Shown piece after piece: positions 22,905-32,372 of a stretch of DNA of 39,912 nt. The DNA is from an uncultured Lachnoclostridium sp. (GTDB taxonomy: Bacteria > Bacillota > Clostridia > Lachnospirales > Lachnospiraceae). The notes beneath the pieces are model-generated. The model searched no databases and was not told the origin of the DNA. It saw only the letters and a list, made by a program, of their open reading frames with translations. The DNA lies in the NCBI GenBank assembly GCA_946415315.1, contig CAMKRZ010000027.1, forward strand, positions 1-39,912. Direction: 5' to 3'. The first letter of the stretch is position 1. Each line of letters opens with the position of its first letter. The translations under genes and the position numbers were made by a program.

Positions 22905-25343
22905 ATGAAACTGTCATTATCCTGGATTAAAGATTATGTTGAACTCCCCGAAGACGCTGACCTGAAGCAGCTCGCTTACGACCTGACGATGGACACCGTC
23001 GAGGTGGAGGACGTGGAATACATCGGACGCCGTTTCGACAACATTGTTGTCGGTGTGATCACCGCGGTAAATCCTCATCCGAACGCGGACAAGCTTCGCG
23101 TCTGCACGGTGGATATCGGCGGCGAGGAGCCGAAGGAGATCGTCTGTGGCGGTATCAACTTAGCTGTGGGCATGAAGGTCGCAGTTGCCGTTCCCGGCGC
23201 TATGGTTCGCTGGCACGGCGAAGGCGAGCCTGTGGAGATCAAGAAGTCGAAGCTCCGCGGCGTTGAGTCCTACGGTATGATCTGTGCTTCTTCGGAGATC
23301 GGTCTCGGGGACCTGCTTCCGGCAAAGGAGGAGGCGGAGATCGTGGATCTCTCGGCATTTGACGCGCCTGCCGGTACGCCTCTTGCGGACGCTCTCGACC
23401 TGAACGACGTTCTGCTTGAGATTGACAACAAGTCCATGACGAACCGTCCCGACCTCTGGGGTCACTACGGAATCGCGCGTGAGATCGCGGCTCTCTACAA
23501 ACTTCCGATGAAGAAGATCGAGCCCGCCAAGATCGATGCGAAATCCGACTTCAAGGTGGAGATCGCGGACATCGACCGCTGCCCGAGATACATCGGCGTG
23601 GAGATGAACGGTGTGTGCGTAAAGCCGTCGCCGTTTGCGATGCAGAGCCGTATCTGGAGAGTCGGTATGCGTCCGATCAACGCCCTTGTCGACATCACAA
23701 ACTATGTCATGCTTGCGACCGGAAACCCGACGCACGCATTTGACGCGGACAATATCAAGGACCACATTGTGGTACGCCGTGCGGAGGAAGGGGAAAATCT
23801 TCTCCTGCTCAACGGCAAGGAGCTCGCGCTGTGCAACGATGACCTTGTGATCACCGACGCGGAGGGCCCTGTTGCTCTCGCCGGTGTCATGGGCGGCGCG
23901 AAGGATTCCATCCTTCCGAAGACGACGCGCGTTATCCTCGAGGTCGCGAACTTCGAGTCCACCGGCATCCGCCGTACCGCGCTTCGCTATGACAACCGTA
24001 CCGAGGCTTCGTCCCGCTACGAGAAAGCGATCGACCCTGAGCGCTGCGACCAGGCTCTGGCGCTGTCGCTTCAGTACTTCCGCGAGTTCTATCCGGAGCT
24101 TCAGGTGGTCGGTTACTGTGACCGCTATGAGAAGAAGCTGGAGCGCGCGGAGATCGATGTCAATCTTGACTGGCTCGCACGCCGCCTCGGCAAACATCTG
24201 ACCAACGATGACATCCGCGCAAAGCTTGAGATCCTCGGTTTTGACGTGGCCATCGACGGTGACAACATGCACGTGATCGCGCCGACCTGGCGTTCCACGG
24301 GCGATATCTCCATCAAGGACGACGTGATGGAGGAAGTTGCGAGAATGTACGGCTACGATCATTTCGAGGCAACGCCGTTTGAGACGAGTTTCACGGGCGC
24401 GATCAACCAGAAGGAGATTGACCTTGTGCGCAATATCAAAGAGTATCTGGCGATCCGTTGCGGCATGCAGGAGATTTACACCTACCCCTGGATGAACGAT
24501 GTGTTCGTCAATGCGGTGATGCAGAGCACGGACGGCATGCTCCGTCTCTCGACGCCGCCGGCTCCGGATTTAAGCTACCTTCGCTCCTCGCTGCTTCCGA
24601 ACATGTGCGAGGCGGTTGTGAAAAATGAGCGGTATTTTACGGAGTTCTCCATCTTTGAGGAGGCGCAGGTCTTCACCGATGCGGACTATACGTCCCCGTA
24701 CGATGCGACGGAGAGCCTTCCGAAGCAGCGCCGCAACATCGCGGCAGCGGTCGCGAGCGCGACGAAGAGCGTGAACGAGCTCTTCCGCGAGGTCAAGGGT
24801 GCGCTCGAGTACATGCCCCGCTACACGCACATGGAGAGCTTCACGTTCCGCAAGGAAACGAAGCCCGTGTGGGCGGACAATGTCGTATGGCAGAACATTT
24901 TCCGAGGCGATGTGAAGATCGGCGATGTCGGTCTTGTTGCGAAGAAGGTTTCCATGGACTGCGGAATCAAGAACCTTACGGTGCTTGTGTTTGAGATCGA
25001 CACGACGCTCCTGAAGCCGTTGATCTCCCGCACGAACCGGTTCACGCACCTTGCCGAGTACCCGACGACCGACTACGACATCTCGATGCTGTTTGATTCG
25101 GCGACGACCTGGGAGGAGATCAAGGGTGTGATCGCGATCAAGGAGAACGGTCCCGTGAAGAAAGCTGATTTCGTTGACGAGTACCGCGGCAAGCAGATCC
25201 CGGCGGGCAAGAAGTCCGTTACGATCCGCCTGACGATCGGCTCGAACGAGAAGACGCTCACGAGTGAGGAGATTGAAAATGCTGCAGGCAGCGTGATGAA
25301 GCAGCTGTCGAAACGTCTCGGCGCGGAGTTGAGAACACAGTAA
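22905..25343 (+). CDS. pheT: Phenylalanine--tRNA ligase beta subunit
   Basis: This 812-residue protein has the usual domain order: an EMAP II-like tRNA-binding domain (about 40-150, VNPHPNADKLRVCTVDIGG), B3/4 editing domain (about 210-385), B5 domain (about 400-470), a catalytic-like core, and a C-terminal ferredoxin-fold anticodon-binding domain (about 718-812). It partners PheS, binds tRNA-Phe and removes mischarged tyrosine. AGGAGG precedes the ATG. Length is normal and nothing is missing. A terminator follows 34 bases after the stop. Confidence 0.97.
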   Translation: MKLSLSWIKDYVELPEDADLKQLAYDLTMDTVEVEDVEYIGRRFDNIVVGVITAVNPHPNADKLRVCTVDIGGEEPKEIVCGGINLAVGMKVAVAVPGAMVRWHGEGEPVEIKKSKLRGVESYGMICASSEIGLGDLLPAKEEAEIVDLSAFDAPAGTPLADALDLNDVLLEIDNKSMTNRPDLWGHYGIAREIAALYKLPMKKIEPAKIDAKSDFKVEIADIDRCPRYIGVEMNGVCVKPSPFAMQSRIWRVGMRPINALVDITNYVMLATGNPTHAFDADNIKDHIVVRRAEEGENLLLLNGKELALCNDDLVITDAEGPVALAGVMGGAKDSILPKTTRVILEVANFESTGIRRTALRYDNRTEASSRYEKAIDPERCDQALALSLQYFREFYPELQVVGYCDRYEKKLERAEIDVNLDWLARRLGKHLTNDDIRAKLEILGFDVAIDGDNMHVIAPTWRSTGDISIKDDVMEEVARMYGYDHFEATPFETSFTGAINQKEIDLVRNIKEYLAIRCGMQEIYTYPWMNDVFVNAVMQSTDGMLRLSTPPAPDLSYLRSSLLPNMCEAVVKNERYFTEFSIFEEAQVFTDADYTSPYDATESLPKQRRNIAAAVASATKSVNELFREVKGALEYMPRYTHMESFTFRKETKPVWADNVVWQNIFRGDVKIGDVGLVAKKVSMDCGIKNLTVLVFEIDTTLLKPLISRTNRFTHLAEYPTTDYDISMLFDSATTWEEIKGVIAIKENGPVKKADFVDEYRGKQIPAGKKSVTIRLTIGSNEKTLTSEEIENAAGSVMKQLSKRLGAELRTQ

Positions 25344-25377
25344 AACAGGTATGATACCATTTTGGTATAGAACGGGG

Positions 25378-25403
25378 AAGCGCTGATTCGGTCAGCGCTT
25401 TTT
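25378..25403 (+). terminator. Rho-independent terminator after pheT
   Basis: AAGCGCTGA pairs perfectly with TCAGCGCTT around TTCGG, and TTT follows. Confidence 0.88.
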
Positions 25404-25470
25404 CCGTATCATTTGCCGGGCGAAGTTGGAATGAGACATGGCAGAATGATCCCCGGACGGCAATTAACGG

Positions 25471-25499
25471 TTGATTTTGAAGCCGCTGTCGAATACAAT
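25471..25499 (+). promoter_or_regulatory. Promoter of the surface protein operon
   Basis: TTGATT and TACAAT are separated by 17 bases, 82 bases before the start codon. Confidence 0.7.
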
Positions 25500-25522
25500 G
25501 GAAGGCAAGGCGGGGCGTTGTT

Positions 25523-25541
25523 CATGTCATGAAATGACATG
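25523..25541. promoter_or_regulatory. Perfect inverted repeat in the 5' leader of the surface protein gene
   Basis: CATGTCAT and ATGACATG form an 8-bp perfect inverted repeat around GAA, about 18 bases downstream of the expected transcription start. It could be an operator or an RNA hairpin. Confidence 0.5.
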
Positions 25542-25580
25542 CTCCGAAACCGCTTCGCTTTGTTTGGGAGGAAGGACAGT

Positions 25581-27407
25581 ATGAGAAGCAGACAATACCA
25601 AAACAAGATCCGGAGAATCGCAGCGATTGCACTGGCGCTGATCCTGCTGGCGACAACCGTCGGCACCGCGGTGGCCATGGCGGCTGATGCGGCGGAGCGC
25701 TCGCTTTCGTACGCGGTCAATCCGGGGAACGGCACTCTCCGCGAGATCGATGCGGAACTAAGTGAAGCCATTTCGGAGTTTCTGACGGCTCCGGTCAACG
25801 TTCGTGTCAAGTCGGCGGAAAATGCGGACGCTCCGAATATGCTTACCGTATCCTACGGCAAGGACTCGTATCTTGCAGTGTGGCTGGCTCAGGACGAAGC
25901 AACCCGGCAGGCGTTCGTCGCGAAGAACGGGTACGATGACTGCAAGGTGTTTGCGCAGGTCGACTGGGCAATCGACGATCCGAAGAAGTGGAACTACAGC
26001 GACAAATGGGATTCCGACACGGGTTGTGTGTACATCGATGAGGAGCATCCGAATGAGTATGCGCTCGGCGAGTGGGCGTACATCGATAGTCCCTGCACGA
26101 CTGCGATCGCGGACAGCCAGGATATTTTCCTCGAGTTCGGCAATCCGAAAGATGAGAACGATATCCACTGGAACAACGGCAAAAACGGCGATTACAGCAT
26201 CGGCTGGGGCAGTGTGCTGAAGCAATCGCAGTACACGGTCGTTAAGGTGGATTCCGCAGATTCCGGCAACTCCGGTGACAACGGCACCGGTGAAGGCAAT
26301 CAGAGCGGTGACGGCGCCGAGAGCAAGACCGGTGACGGCGATAACGACAATGAAAATGACGTGGATACCGCGGTGTACCGCGTTTCCATCGACATGGAGC
26401 AGCACACCGTATATGTGAGAGTCCGCTTCGGTCTTGCGCTCATCAAGAATGAGGGAAACTCGCAGCAGGGAGACGCCGGCGATAGCGGGAATACCGGTGA
26501 CAACGGCAACACCGGCGACACCGGGAATACCGGGGACGCTGATAATGGCAATACCGATAACGCAGACAATGGCAACACCGATAACGCAGACAATGGCAAT
26601 ACCAACGACAACGGAAATCCGGATGACAACGGCAATCCCGGAGAAAACGGTGAGAACGGAAACGGCGGAATCACCGTGACGAAGGTGTATGCATTTTCCG
26701 AATGGTCGAGAACGGCTGCGTTCGGCAAGGACGCGGGCGATCCGATGTACCGGCTTGATGAATTCTTCACGGCGCCGGAATTTGACAAGGTGAGTTTCCT
26801 GGAGGCGGACGAGAACGGTTTCGGACCGTACATGAACTATAACCTTGTTGTTTCCGAGGCGACCGTGGAAGCGGCGAAGACGATCGAGGAGAACGGCGGA
26901 TATGTGAAACTGATCCTGGAGGCGCGTCATCTCGGCGAAACCGAATGGGTGGAGTTGACCGACTACCGCGATGTGATCGAGGGGGAGGATCGCGTTCTTC
27001 TCACGGATCTGAATTACGGGGAAAACCCCGAGCTGGATGGTAAGCCGTTAGAGCTTCGGGCCAGCTATTACATTTACGGCAACGATCAAACCGAGTATTC
27101 CTCGGCTTTGTCGGATATCATCACCTGCGTGGTTGACGCGGATGGCAACCCAGTGGTAACGCCGGAGGCGACGCCCACGATCACCGTGGCACCGAGGTCT
27201 GCTTCGGAACTGAAGGAGCTCCTCTCGGCGACGGTTGAGAAGCCGGGCGACAATCACTGCAAGCTTTGCGGCGTGTGTCCCGTACAGCCTCTCGGAATCT
27301 GCCTGTTTGTGTGGATCGGCGGCGTGATCATTTTCCTCGTGATCATCATTCTGGTTGCCAAGGGTCGAAGCGAACGACGGAGAAAACCGGCGAAGCGCAG
27401 AAAGTAA
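25581..27407 (+). CDS. Exported, C-terminally membrane-anchored surface protein with Asn/Gly/Asp-rich repeat
   Basis: This protein of about 608 residues has a signal peptide (basic start, hydrophobic core about 11-33, AMA-ADA cleavage region) and an extracellular region without a recognised domain. A low-complexity stretch at about 225-370 repeats GNTGD- and DNADNGNT-like units. A second region (about 375-540) and a CKLCGVC cluster follow. The C-terminus has a transmembrane helix (about 570-595) and a basic tail, so it is anchored without an LPxTG motif. GGGAGGAAGG precedes the ATG at 25581. Twenty bases separate it from the phosphoesterase gene, so they share an operon. Function unknown; a spacer-bearing surface structure is likely. 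Confidence 0.8.
   Translation: MRSRQYQNKIRRIAAIALALILLATTVGTAVAMAADAAERSLSYAVNPGNGTLREIDAELSEAISEFLTAPVNVRVKSAENADAPNMLTVSYGKDSYLAVWLAQDEATRQAFVAKNGYDDCKVFAQVDWAIDDPKKWNYSDKWDSDTGCVYIDEEHPNEYALGEWAYIDSPCTTAIADSQDIFLEFGNPKDENDIHWNNGKNGDYSIGWGSVLKQSQYTVVKVDSADSGNSGDNGTGEGNQSGDGAESKTGDGDNDNENDVDTAVYRVSIDMEQHTVYVRVRFGLALIKNEGNSQQGDAGDSGNTGDNGNTGDTGNTGDADNGNTDNADNGNTDNADNGNTNDNGNPDDNGNPGENGENGNGGITVTKVYAFSEWSRTAAFGKDAGDPMYRLDEFFTAPEFDKVSFLEADENGFGPYMNYNLVVSEATVEAAKTIEENGGYVKLILEARHLGETEWVELTDYRDVIEGEDRVLLTDLNYGENPELDGKPLELRASYYIYGNDQTEYSSALSDIITCVVDADGNPVVTPEATPTITVAPRSASELKELLSATVEKPGDNHCKLCGVCPVQPLGICLFVWIGGVIIFLVIIILVAKGRSERRRKPAKRRK
26475..26655 (+). repeat. Imperfect tandem coding repeats in the surface protein
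   Basis: Units based on GGCAATACCG(G/A)(C/T)A with GATAACGCAGACAATGGC repeat in frame with small substitutions, giving GNTGD and DNADNGNT peptides. Confidence 0.8.
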
Positions 27408-27427
27408 CCGGGCAGTAAGGGAGAGTT

Positions 27428-28753
27428 ATGGGTATGTGGATTGCCATTTTGGCAGTTGCGATAGGACTGACGATTGCCGGAGCAGTGTATCTGCTCCGGC
27501 GTTTCCGGCGTTTTGGGATCGTGCTTGCCATCGCCGGCGACCGGAAGTGGCTGCAGTGGCTTGTGGCAGCGGCGCCGCTGTTGGGGTTTGTGGTGTACGG
27601 CCTTTTCGACGCGGTTAACGCAGTCATCGTAGTGCTGCACTTGGCGGCGTTCTGGCTGATCGCCGATCTGGTGACGGGGATCGCGGGATTAATCCTGCGG
27701 AAAAAGCGCGGCAGTCGTACGATTCCTGCTGCTAACGGCGAAGAACATGCGGCGGGACCGGTGGCGGGGAAACTCGTTAGGGCGGACGAGGCCGGCGACA
27801 GCCCCGTGACTCCTGTTGAAGCGCAGGAGACAACGGGAAAGAGACCGTTTCGCGTCTATTGGAAAGGTGTCGCGGTCATTGTGGTTTGCACGATATATCT
27901 GGCGGTAGGCTGGTACCTTGCGCACCATGTGGTCCGCACCGCGTACACGGTTGAGACGGACAAGAGCCTGCCGGGTGGTTCGCTGCGGATCGTGCAGCTT
28001 TCGGACTCGCACGTGGGAACGCTCTTTGACGGAAAGGAATTCGCGGAACACCTGCGGCGCGTGCAGGCGGAGCAGCCGGATATCGTTGTTTTCACCGGCG
28101 ATTTCGTTGACGACAATACCTCGAGGGAGGACATGGTCATCGCGTGCCGGGCGCTCGGAGAACTGAATACAACGTACGGCGTGTATTTTGCGTACGGAAA
28201 CCACGACAAGGGCTATTACAACAGTCGTGAATACACAGCGCAGGAGCTGGAGGCGGAGCTTCGAAAGAACGGGATAACCGTCCTGGAGGACGAGGTGAAG
28301 CTGGTTGCGGGCAGCATCTGTATCATCGGCAGAAAGGACCGCAATGAAAGGGACCGGCGTGCAACCTCCGACGGGAATCAAAACGGTACGGAAGGAAGGA
28401 ACGGGTCTGCGACGGACGGGACCGGGAAAACAAAAGGCCGCATGACCATGGACGAGATTACGACCGGACTTGACCGGAGCTGCTACATGATCGTGCTGGA
28501 CCACCAGCCGAACGACTACGAGGCGGAGGCAGCGGCTGACGTGGACCTCGTGCTCTCCGGGCACACGCACGGCGGACAGCTGATCCCGCTCGGTCCGATC
28601 GGGATTCTGATCGGCGCAAATGACCGGACGTACGGGACGGAGACGCGCGGGAACACGACATTTATCGTCAATTCGGGAATCGGAGACTGGGCGATCGATT
28701 TCAAGACGGGAACCGTTTCGGAGTATGTGGTGATCGACGTGAAGTCGAAGTGA
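27428..28753 (+). CDS. Membrane-bound metallophosphoesterase (YkuE/YaeI-like)
   Basis: This 441-residue protein has three or four transmembrane segments in the first 170 residues, then a calcineurin-like phosphoesterase domain. Metal ligands are visible in QLSDSHVG, FTGDFVDD, YGNHDKGYY and LSGHTHGGQ. Members hydrolyse phosphodiesters; some act on lipid or lipid A-type substrates at the membrane. A non-conserved Gly/Asn/Arg-rich insertion (about 305-340) interrupts the domain before the last His motifs. The ATG at 27434 has better spacing to GGGAGAG than that at 27428. It follows the surface protein by 20 bases. Confidence 0.88.
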   Translation: MGMWIAILAVAIGLTIAGAVYLLRRFRRFGIVLAIAGDRKWLQWLVAAAPLLGFVVYGLFDAVNAVIVVLHLAAFWLIADLVTGIAGLILRKKRGSRTIPAANGEEHAAGPVAGKLVRADEAGDSPVTPVEAQETTGKRPFRVYWKGVAVIVVCTIYLAVGWYLAHHVVRTAYTVETDKSLPGGSLRIVQLSDSHVGTLFDGKEFAEHLRRVQAEQPDIVVFTGDFVDDNTSREDMVIACRALGELNTTYGVYFAYGNHDKGYYNSREYTAQELEAELRKNGITVLEDEVKLVAGSICIIGRKDRNERDRRATSDGNQNGTEGRNGSATDGTGKTKGRMTMDEITTGLDRSCYMIVLDHQPNDYEAEAAADVDLVLSGHTHGGQLIPLGPIGILIGANDRTYGTETRGNTTFIVNSGIGDWAIDFKTGTVSEYVVIDVKSK

Positions 28754-28807
28754 GAAGCGATACTTCGGAAAATAAAACACGAAAACTATGATAGGAGAAT
28801 CAATACA

Positions 28808-30307
28808 ATGAGCGAAAAACTGGACAAACTGAAGGAAACTTTGGCAAAGCTGAACCGGCTGAAGCTGGTCAATGAACTGCTGTACTGGGATATGCGTACC
28901 ATCATGCCGGACGGCGGCTTTGAGGGACATGCGGACGCGACAGAGCACTATGAGACGGAAGCGTTTCGCATTAACACATCGGACGAACTTTACGAGCTGC
29001 TGCAGGGACTCTCGGAGAAGGACGAGTGGGATCAGCTCGATGATGACTGGAAGTTCATCGTGAAGACGATGCGCGAGGATCAGGAGCGTAGCCGCCGCAT
29101 TCCGGAGGAGCTGTTCAGCCGTATTGTTGCGGTGCAGACCGAGTCGGAGCGCGCGTGGGAGGAGGCAAAGGAGGCTTCGGACTACTCCATTTTCGCGCCG
29201 CACCTGGCAAAGCTGATCGAACTCACGAAGGAGGTCAAGGCGCTCACGCATCCTGAGATGGAGATCTACGATGCGCTTCTCGACGATTACGAGAAGGGGA
29301 TGGATTCCGCGACGATCGACCGGATCTTCACGGAACTGAAGGAAGGGCTTGTGCCGCTTGTTCATGACATTCTTGCCGCAGAGCAGCCGGACGACTCGAA
29401 GTTTATTCGAAAATATGATATCGACGCGCAGCGGAAAGTGCAGAAGCTGCTGCTCACATACATCGGGTTTGACTGGTCGAAGGGAACGGTCGGCGAGTCG
29501 GAGCATCCGTTTACGCTGGATCTTTCGTCGAAAGATGTGCGTGTGACGAACCATTTCCGCGAGGACAACGCGATCGACCCGATGTTCTCGGCGATCCACG
29601 AGGGCGGACATGCCATTTTCGAACAGAATGTCGACCCGAAGCTCGACGGCACTCCCGCCGGCGGATGCGATTACCTCGGCATTCACGAGAGCCAGTCGCG
29701 TTTCTTCGAGAATATCCTCGGTCGCAACATCAACTTCTGGAAGCCGATTTACGCGGATATCCGGAAACTGCAGCCGGAGTTTGCGGATATCACGCTCGAG
29801 GAGTTTGCCCGCGAGATCAACCATGTGCGCGCAAGCATGATCCGCACGGCTGCCGACGAGGTGACTTACTGTCTGCATGTCATTTTGCGCTACGAGGTGG
29901 AGAAGGCAATTTTCCGCGAAGGCGTCAGCGTCGACGAACTGCCGGCTCTGTGGAACCGGAAAATGGAAGAGTACCTCGGCGTTGTTCCGGCCAATGACGC
30001 GGAGGGAATCCTGCAGGATATGCACTGGAGCGACGGATCGTTCGGGTATTTTCCGACGTATCTCCTCGGAAGCATCTACGACGGAATGTTCCTCGATGCG
30101 ATGGAGGCGGAACTCGGTTCGGTGGATACGCTCCTTGCGGACGGAAAGATCGGCGAGATCCGCGCATGGCTCAACCGGAACATCCATCGTTACGGTTGTA
30201 CCAGACTTCCGAAGGAAGTTCTTCTCAATGTGTGCGGCAGAGAGGCGACAGCGGAGCCGCTGCTTCGGTATTTCCGTGAGAAATACGCGAAATATTACGC
30301 TATTTAG
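28808..30307 (+). CDS. M32-family metallocarboxypeptidase
   Basis: This 499-residue protein has all motifs of the M32 carboxypeptidase Taq family: DVRVTNHF, the zinc motif HEGGH at 264-268, and HESQSRFFEN with Glu294 as third ligand. It removes C-terminal amino acids from peptides in the cytoplasm using one divalent metal. Length is standard. AGGAG precedes the ATG. No terminator is obvious after it. Confidence 0.95.
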   Translation: MSEKLDKLKETLAKLNRLKLVNELLYWDMRTIMPDGGFEGHADATEHYETEAFRINTSDELYELLQGLSEKDEWDQLDDDWKFIVKTMREDQERSRRIPEELFSRIVAVQTESERAWEEAKEASDYSIFAPHLAKLIELTKEVKALTHPEMEIYDALLDDYEKGMDSATIDRIFTELKEGLVPLVHDILAAEQPDDSKFIRKYDIDAQRKVQKLLLTYIGFDWSKGTVGESEHPFTLDLSSKDVRVTNHFREDNAIDPMFSAIHEGGHAIFEQNVDPKLDGTPAGGCDYLGIHESQSRFFENILGRNINFWKPIYADIRKLQPEFADITLEEFAREINHVRASMIRTAADEVTYCLHVILRYEVEKAIFREGVSVDELPALWNRKMEEYLGVVPANDAEGILQDMHWSDGSFGYFPTYLLGSIYDGMFLDAMEAELGSVDTLLADGKIGEIRAWLNRNIHRYGCTRLPKEVLLNVCGREATAEPLLRYFREKYAKYYAI

Positions 30308-30331
30308 TGGTAAGTTTTTTACGTATATATA

Positions 30332-30360
30332 TTTACTTTTTCGGGAAAATACTCTATACT
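30332..30360 (+). promoter_or_regulatory. Candidate promoter for the zinc-ribbon protein gene
   Basis: TTTACT and TATACT are separated by 17 bases in an AT-rich intergenic region, about 96 bases before the start codon. Confidence 0.5.
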
Positions 30361-30455
30361 ACTCTATAAGTTTGTTGTGTTAGTGTATAACTTGACCGAC
30401 GACTTATGAAAGACTGAGAAATCCCTATACTATTTGATTTCAGGAGGACACAAAT

Positions 30456-30962
30456 ATGGCATTTTGCAATCAGTGCGGTGCTCAGCTCCAGGACGGAGCA
30501 ACGTTCTGCCCGGCTTGCGGTGCACAGCAGGGCGCAGCTCCTCAGCAGGCTCAGCCGGTACAGCCGGTTCCTCAGCAGCCTCAGGAGAATCAGGATTTCG
30601 CTTCCAAGGCGAAGGCATTTATCGAGAATACGGCAGATCATACGGCTGAGTTCGATCCGGCTGATATTCAGCAGAACAAGTCGATGGCTATGCTTGCGTA
30701 TTTGTGGTGGCTGTTCCTCGTCCCGCTTTTCGCAGCTCCGCAGAGCAAGTTTGCAAGATACCATGCAAACCAGGGTATCGTTCTTGCCATTGCAATTACG
30801 GTTGCATGCATCATGAGCGCTATCCTTCCCTGGTTCATTGCCTGGATCTTCTGGTTTGTTGATATCGCATGGCTGATTTATGTTATCATCGGCATCAAGA
30901 ATGTAAGTGAGGGCAAGGCGAAGGATCTTCCGATCATCGGCTCCGTTCGTATCCTCAAGTAA
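30456..30962 (+). CDS. Zinc-ribbon membrane protein, DUF4870-like
   Basis: This 168-residue protein starts with a zinc ribbon (Cys4, Cys7, Cys18, Cys21). A Gln/Pro-rich linker (about 24-48) follows, then three hydrophobic segments (about 77-160) with MLAYLWWLFLVPLF and FARYHANQGIVLAIAI, as in DUF4870/Tic20-like membrane proteins. The function of this family is not known. AGGAGG is well placed before the ATG. It appears to be a single-gene unit with its own promoter and a strong terminator. Confidence 0.85.
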   Translation: MAFCNQCGAQLQDGATFCPACGAQQGAAPQQAQPVQPVPQQPQENQDFASKAKAFIENTADHTAEFDPADIQQNKSMAMLAYLWWLFLVPLFAAPQSKFARYHANQGIVLAIAITVACIMSAILPWFIAWIFWFVDIAWLIYVIIGIKNVSEGKAKDLPIIGSVRILK

Positions 30963-30984
30963 TTTCAGTATTGCGAAACTGCTC

Positions 30985-31029
30985 CCCCGGCAGAAGGCAA
31001 GCATGCTTTCTGCCGGGGATTTTTCATTT
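30985..31029 (+). terminator. Rho-independent terminator after the zinc-ribbon gene
   Basis: CCCCGGCAGAA pairs perfectly with TTCTGCCGGGG around a 12-base loop, followed by ATTTTTCATTTT. Confidence 0.92.
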
Positions 31030-31093
31030 TCGGAACGGAAAAAAGAACGGAAAATGTCGCGGAAAACAATGCGTGAGAAACCTGTGAAAAACC

Positions 31094-31122
31094 TTTCCAT
31101 TTTTCGTATTGTATGATACAAT
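31094..31122 (+). promoter_or_regulatory. Candidate promoter of the MoxR-DUF58-transglutaminase operon
   Basis: TTTCCA and TACAAT are separated by 17 bases, with TGA extending the -10. It lies 84 bases before the MoxR start codon. Confidence 0.5.
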
Positions 31123-31206
31123 AAACAAGCTGTGCACAGTGCGCCGACAGGGGGACATGGTTTGCGGTGCGGGCACGGCGAATCCAAAGCACGGGGGACT
31201 GAAATC

Positions 31207-32238
31207 ATGAGTCTGGACAGAGAGCGCATCCAGCGCCTGTATGAGTCATTGGCAAGCAGAAGCGGAGATATCAACGACGAGTGGCTGAAGAACTCGGATG
31301 ATCTGTATGTTGCGCTGGAGCGCATGGAAGCGGAGATCGGCAAAGCCGTGGTGGGTAAGTCGCACATCATCCGGCAGGTGATCACCGCGATCCTCGCAGG
31401 CGGACATGTGCTGATGGAGGATGTGCCCGGAGTGGGTAAGACGACGCTTGCCGTCGCGCTGTCCCGCGTAATGGGCATGGAGTACCACCGTATGCAGTTC
31501 ACGCCTGACGTTATGCCGTCGGACGTTGTCGGTTTCTGCGTATATAACCGCGAGACGGGCGAGAAGGAGTACGTGCCCGGCAGTGTTATGTGCAACCTGT
31601 TTCTCGCGGACGAGATCAACCGTACGTCCTCAAAGACGCAGTCGTCTCTCCTCGAGGTTATGGAGGAGGGCAGCGTCACCGTCGACGGCGTTACGCGGCA
31701 TGTGCCACAGCCGTTCATCGTTATCGCTACGCAAAATCCTGTCGGAGCGGCAGGAACGCAGATGCTTCCCGATTCGCAGCTGGACCGTTTCATGATCCGA
31801 GTGAGCATCGGATATCCGTCCGGAGAGCAGGAGATCCGCATGATGAAGGACCGCAAGAGCGGGAACCCGCTCGATGATGTGCGGACGGTCATGTCGGCAG
31901 ATGATCTTTTCGTGCTTCGCCGGCTGGCGGAGGCTGTCGTAGTCGACGACCGTCTGTACGGTTACGTAACGGAGCTCGTCAACGCGACGCGAAGCCATGA
32001 TATGCTTTCCCTCGGGATCAGTCCGCGCGGATCGCTCGCGGTGATCGCAATGGCGAAGGCGAATGCGCTGATCCGCGGCCGCGGCTACGTGGTCCCCGAC
32101 GATATCAGCAGCGTCTTCGCGGTAACGACGGCGCACCGCGTTATGCTGACGCCGATCGCGCGTATGAACCGCGTGAGCGAGATGGAGATCATGGCGCAGG
32201 TGCTGTCGAGTGTTGTTCCGCCGAGAATTTTCGGATAA
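31207..32238 (+). CDS. MoxR-family AAA+ ATPase
   Basis: This protein of about 343 residues has Walker A in DVPGVGKTTLA, a MoxR-type pore/insert segment QFTPDVMPSDVVGF, Walker B LADEINR, sensor 1 ATQNP and a C-terminal lid. MoxR ATPases act as chaperones that insert cofactors or assemble complexes, and are often encoded next to DUF58 and transglutaminase proteins, as here. I use the ATG at 31207; longer in-frame sequence to 31132 has no ribosome binding site. The site before 31207 (GGGGGACT) is weak. First gene of a three-gene operon. Confidence 0.92.
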   Translation: MSLDRERIQRLYESLASRSGDINDEWLKNSDDLYVALERMEAEIGKAVVGKSHIIRQVITAILAGGHVLMEDVPGVGKTTLAVALSRVMGMEYHRMQFTPDVMPSDVVGFCVYNRETGEKEYVPGSVMCNLFLADEINRTSSKTQSSLLEVMEEGSVTVDGVTRHVPQPFIVIATQNPVGAAGTQMLPDSQLDRFMIRVSIGYPSGEQEIRMMKDRKSGNPLDDVRTVMSADDLFVLRRLAEAVVVDDRLYGYVTELVNATRSHDMLSLGISPRGSLAVIAMAKANALIRGRGYVVPDDISSVFAVTTAHRVMLTPIARMNRVSEMEIMAQVLSSVVPPRIFG

Positions 32239-32372
32239 GCGGACATAACCGCAACTTGCGGCAGGAGCCTGCTTCATGACACGGAACAGCAACGGGACAA
32301 ACCGGTGACAGGCGTTACCGCTGTTCGTTCGTCGCACGAACTGAGGCGGTGCGAGGGGGAGAAAGCGACACA

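Noticed and set aside
26475-26655. Short repeats that could suggest a CRISPR array
   Set aside because: They are in-frame coding repeats without unique spacers of constant length.
27689-30187. Very long open frame on the minus strand (832 codons)
   Set aside because: It lies antisense to the phosphoesterase and M32 peptidase genes, both with complete family motifs. GC-rich codon use on the plus strand creates long antisense frames throughout the window.
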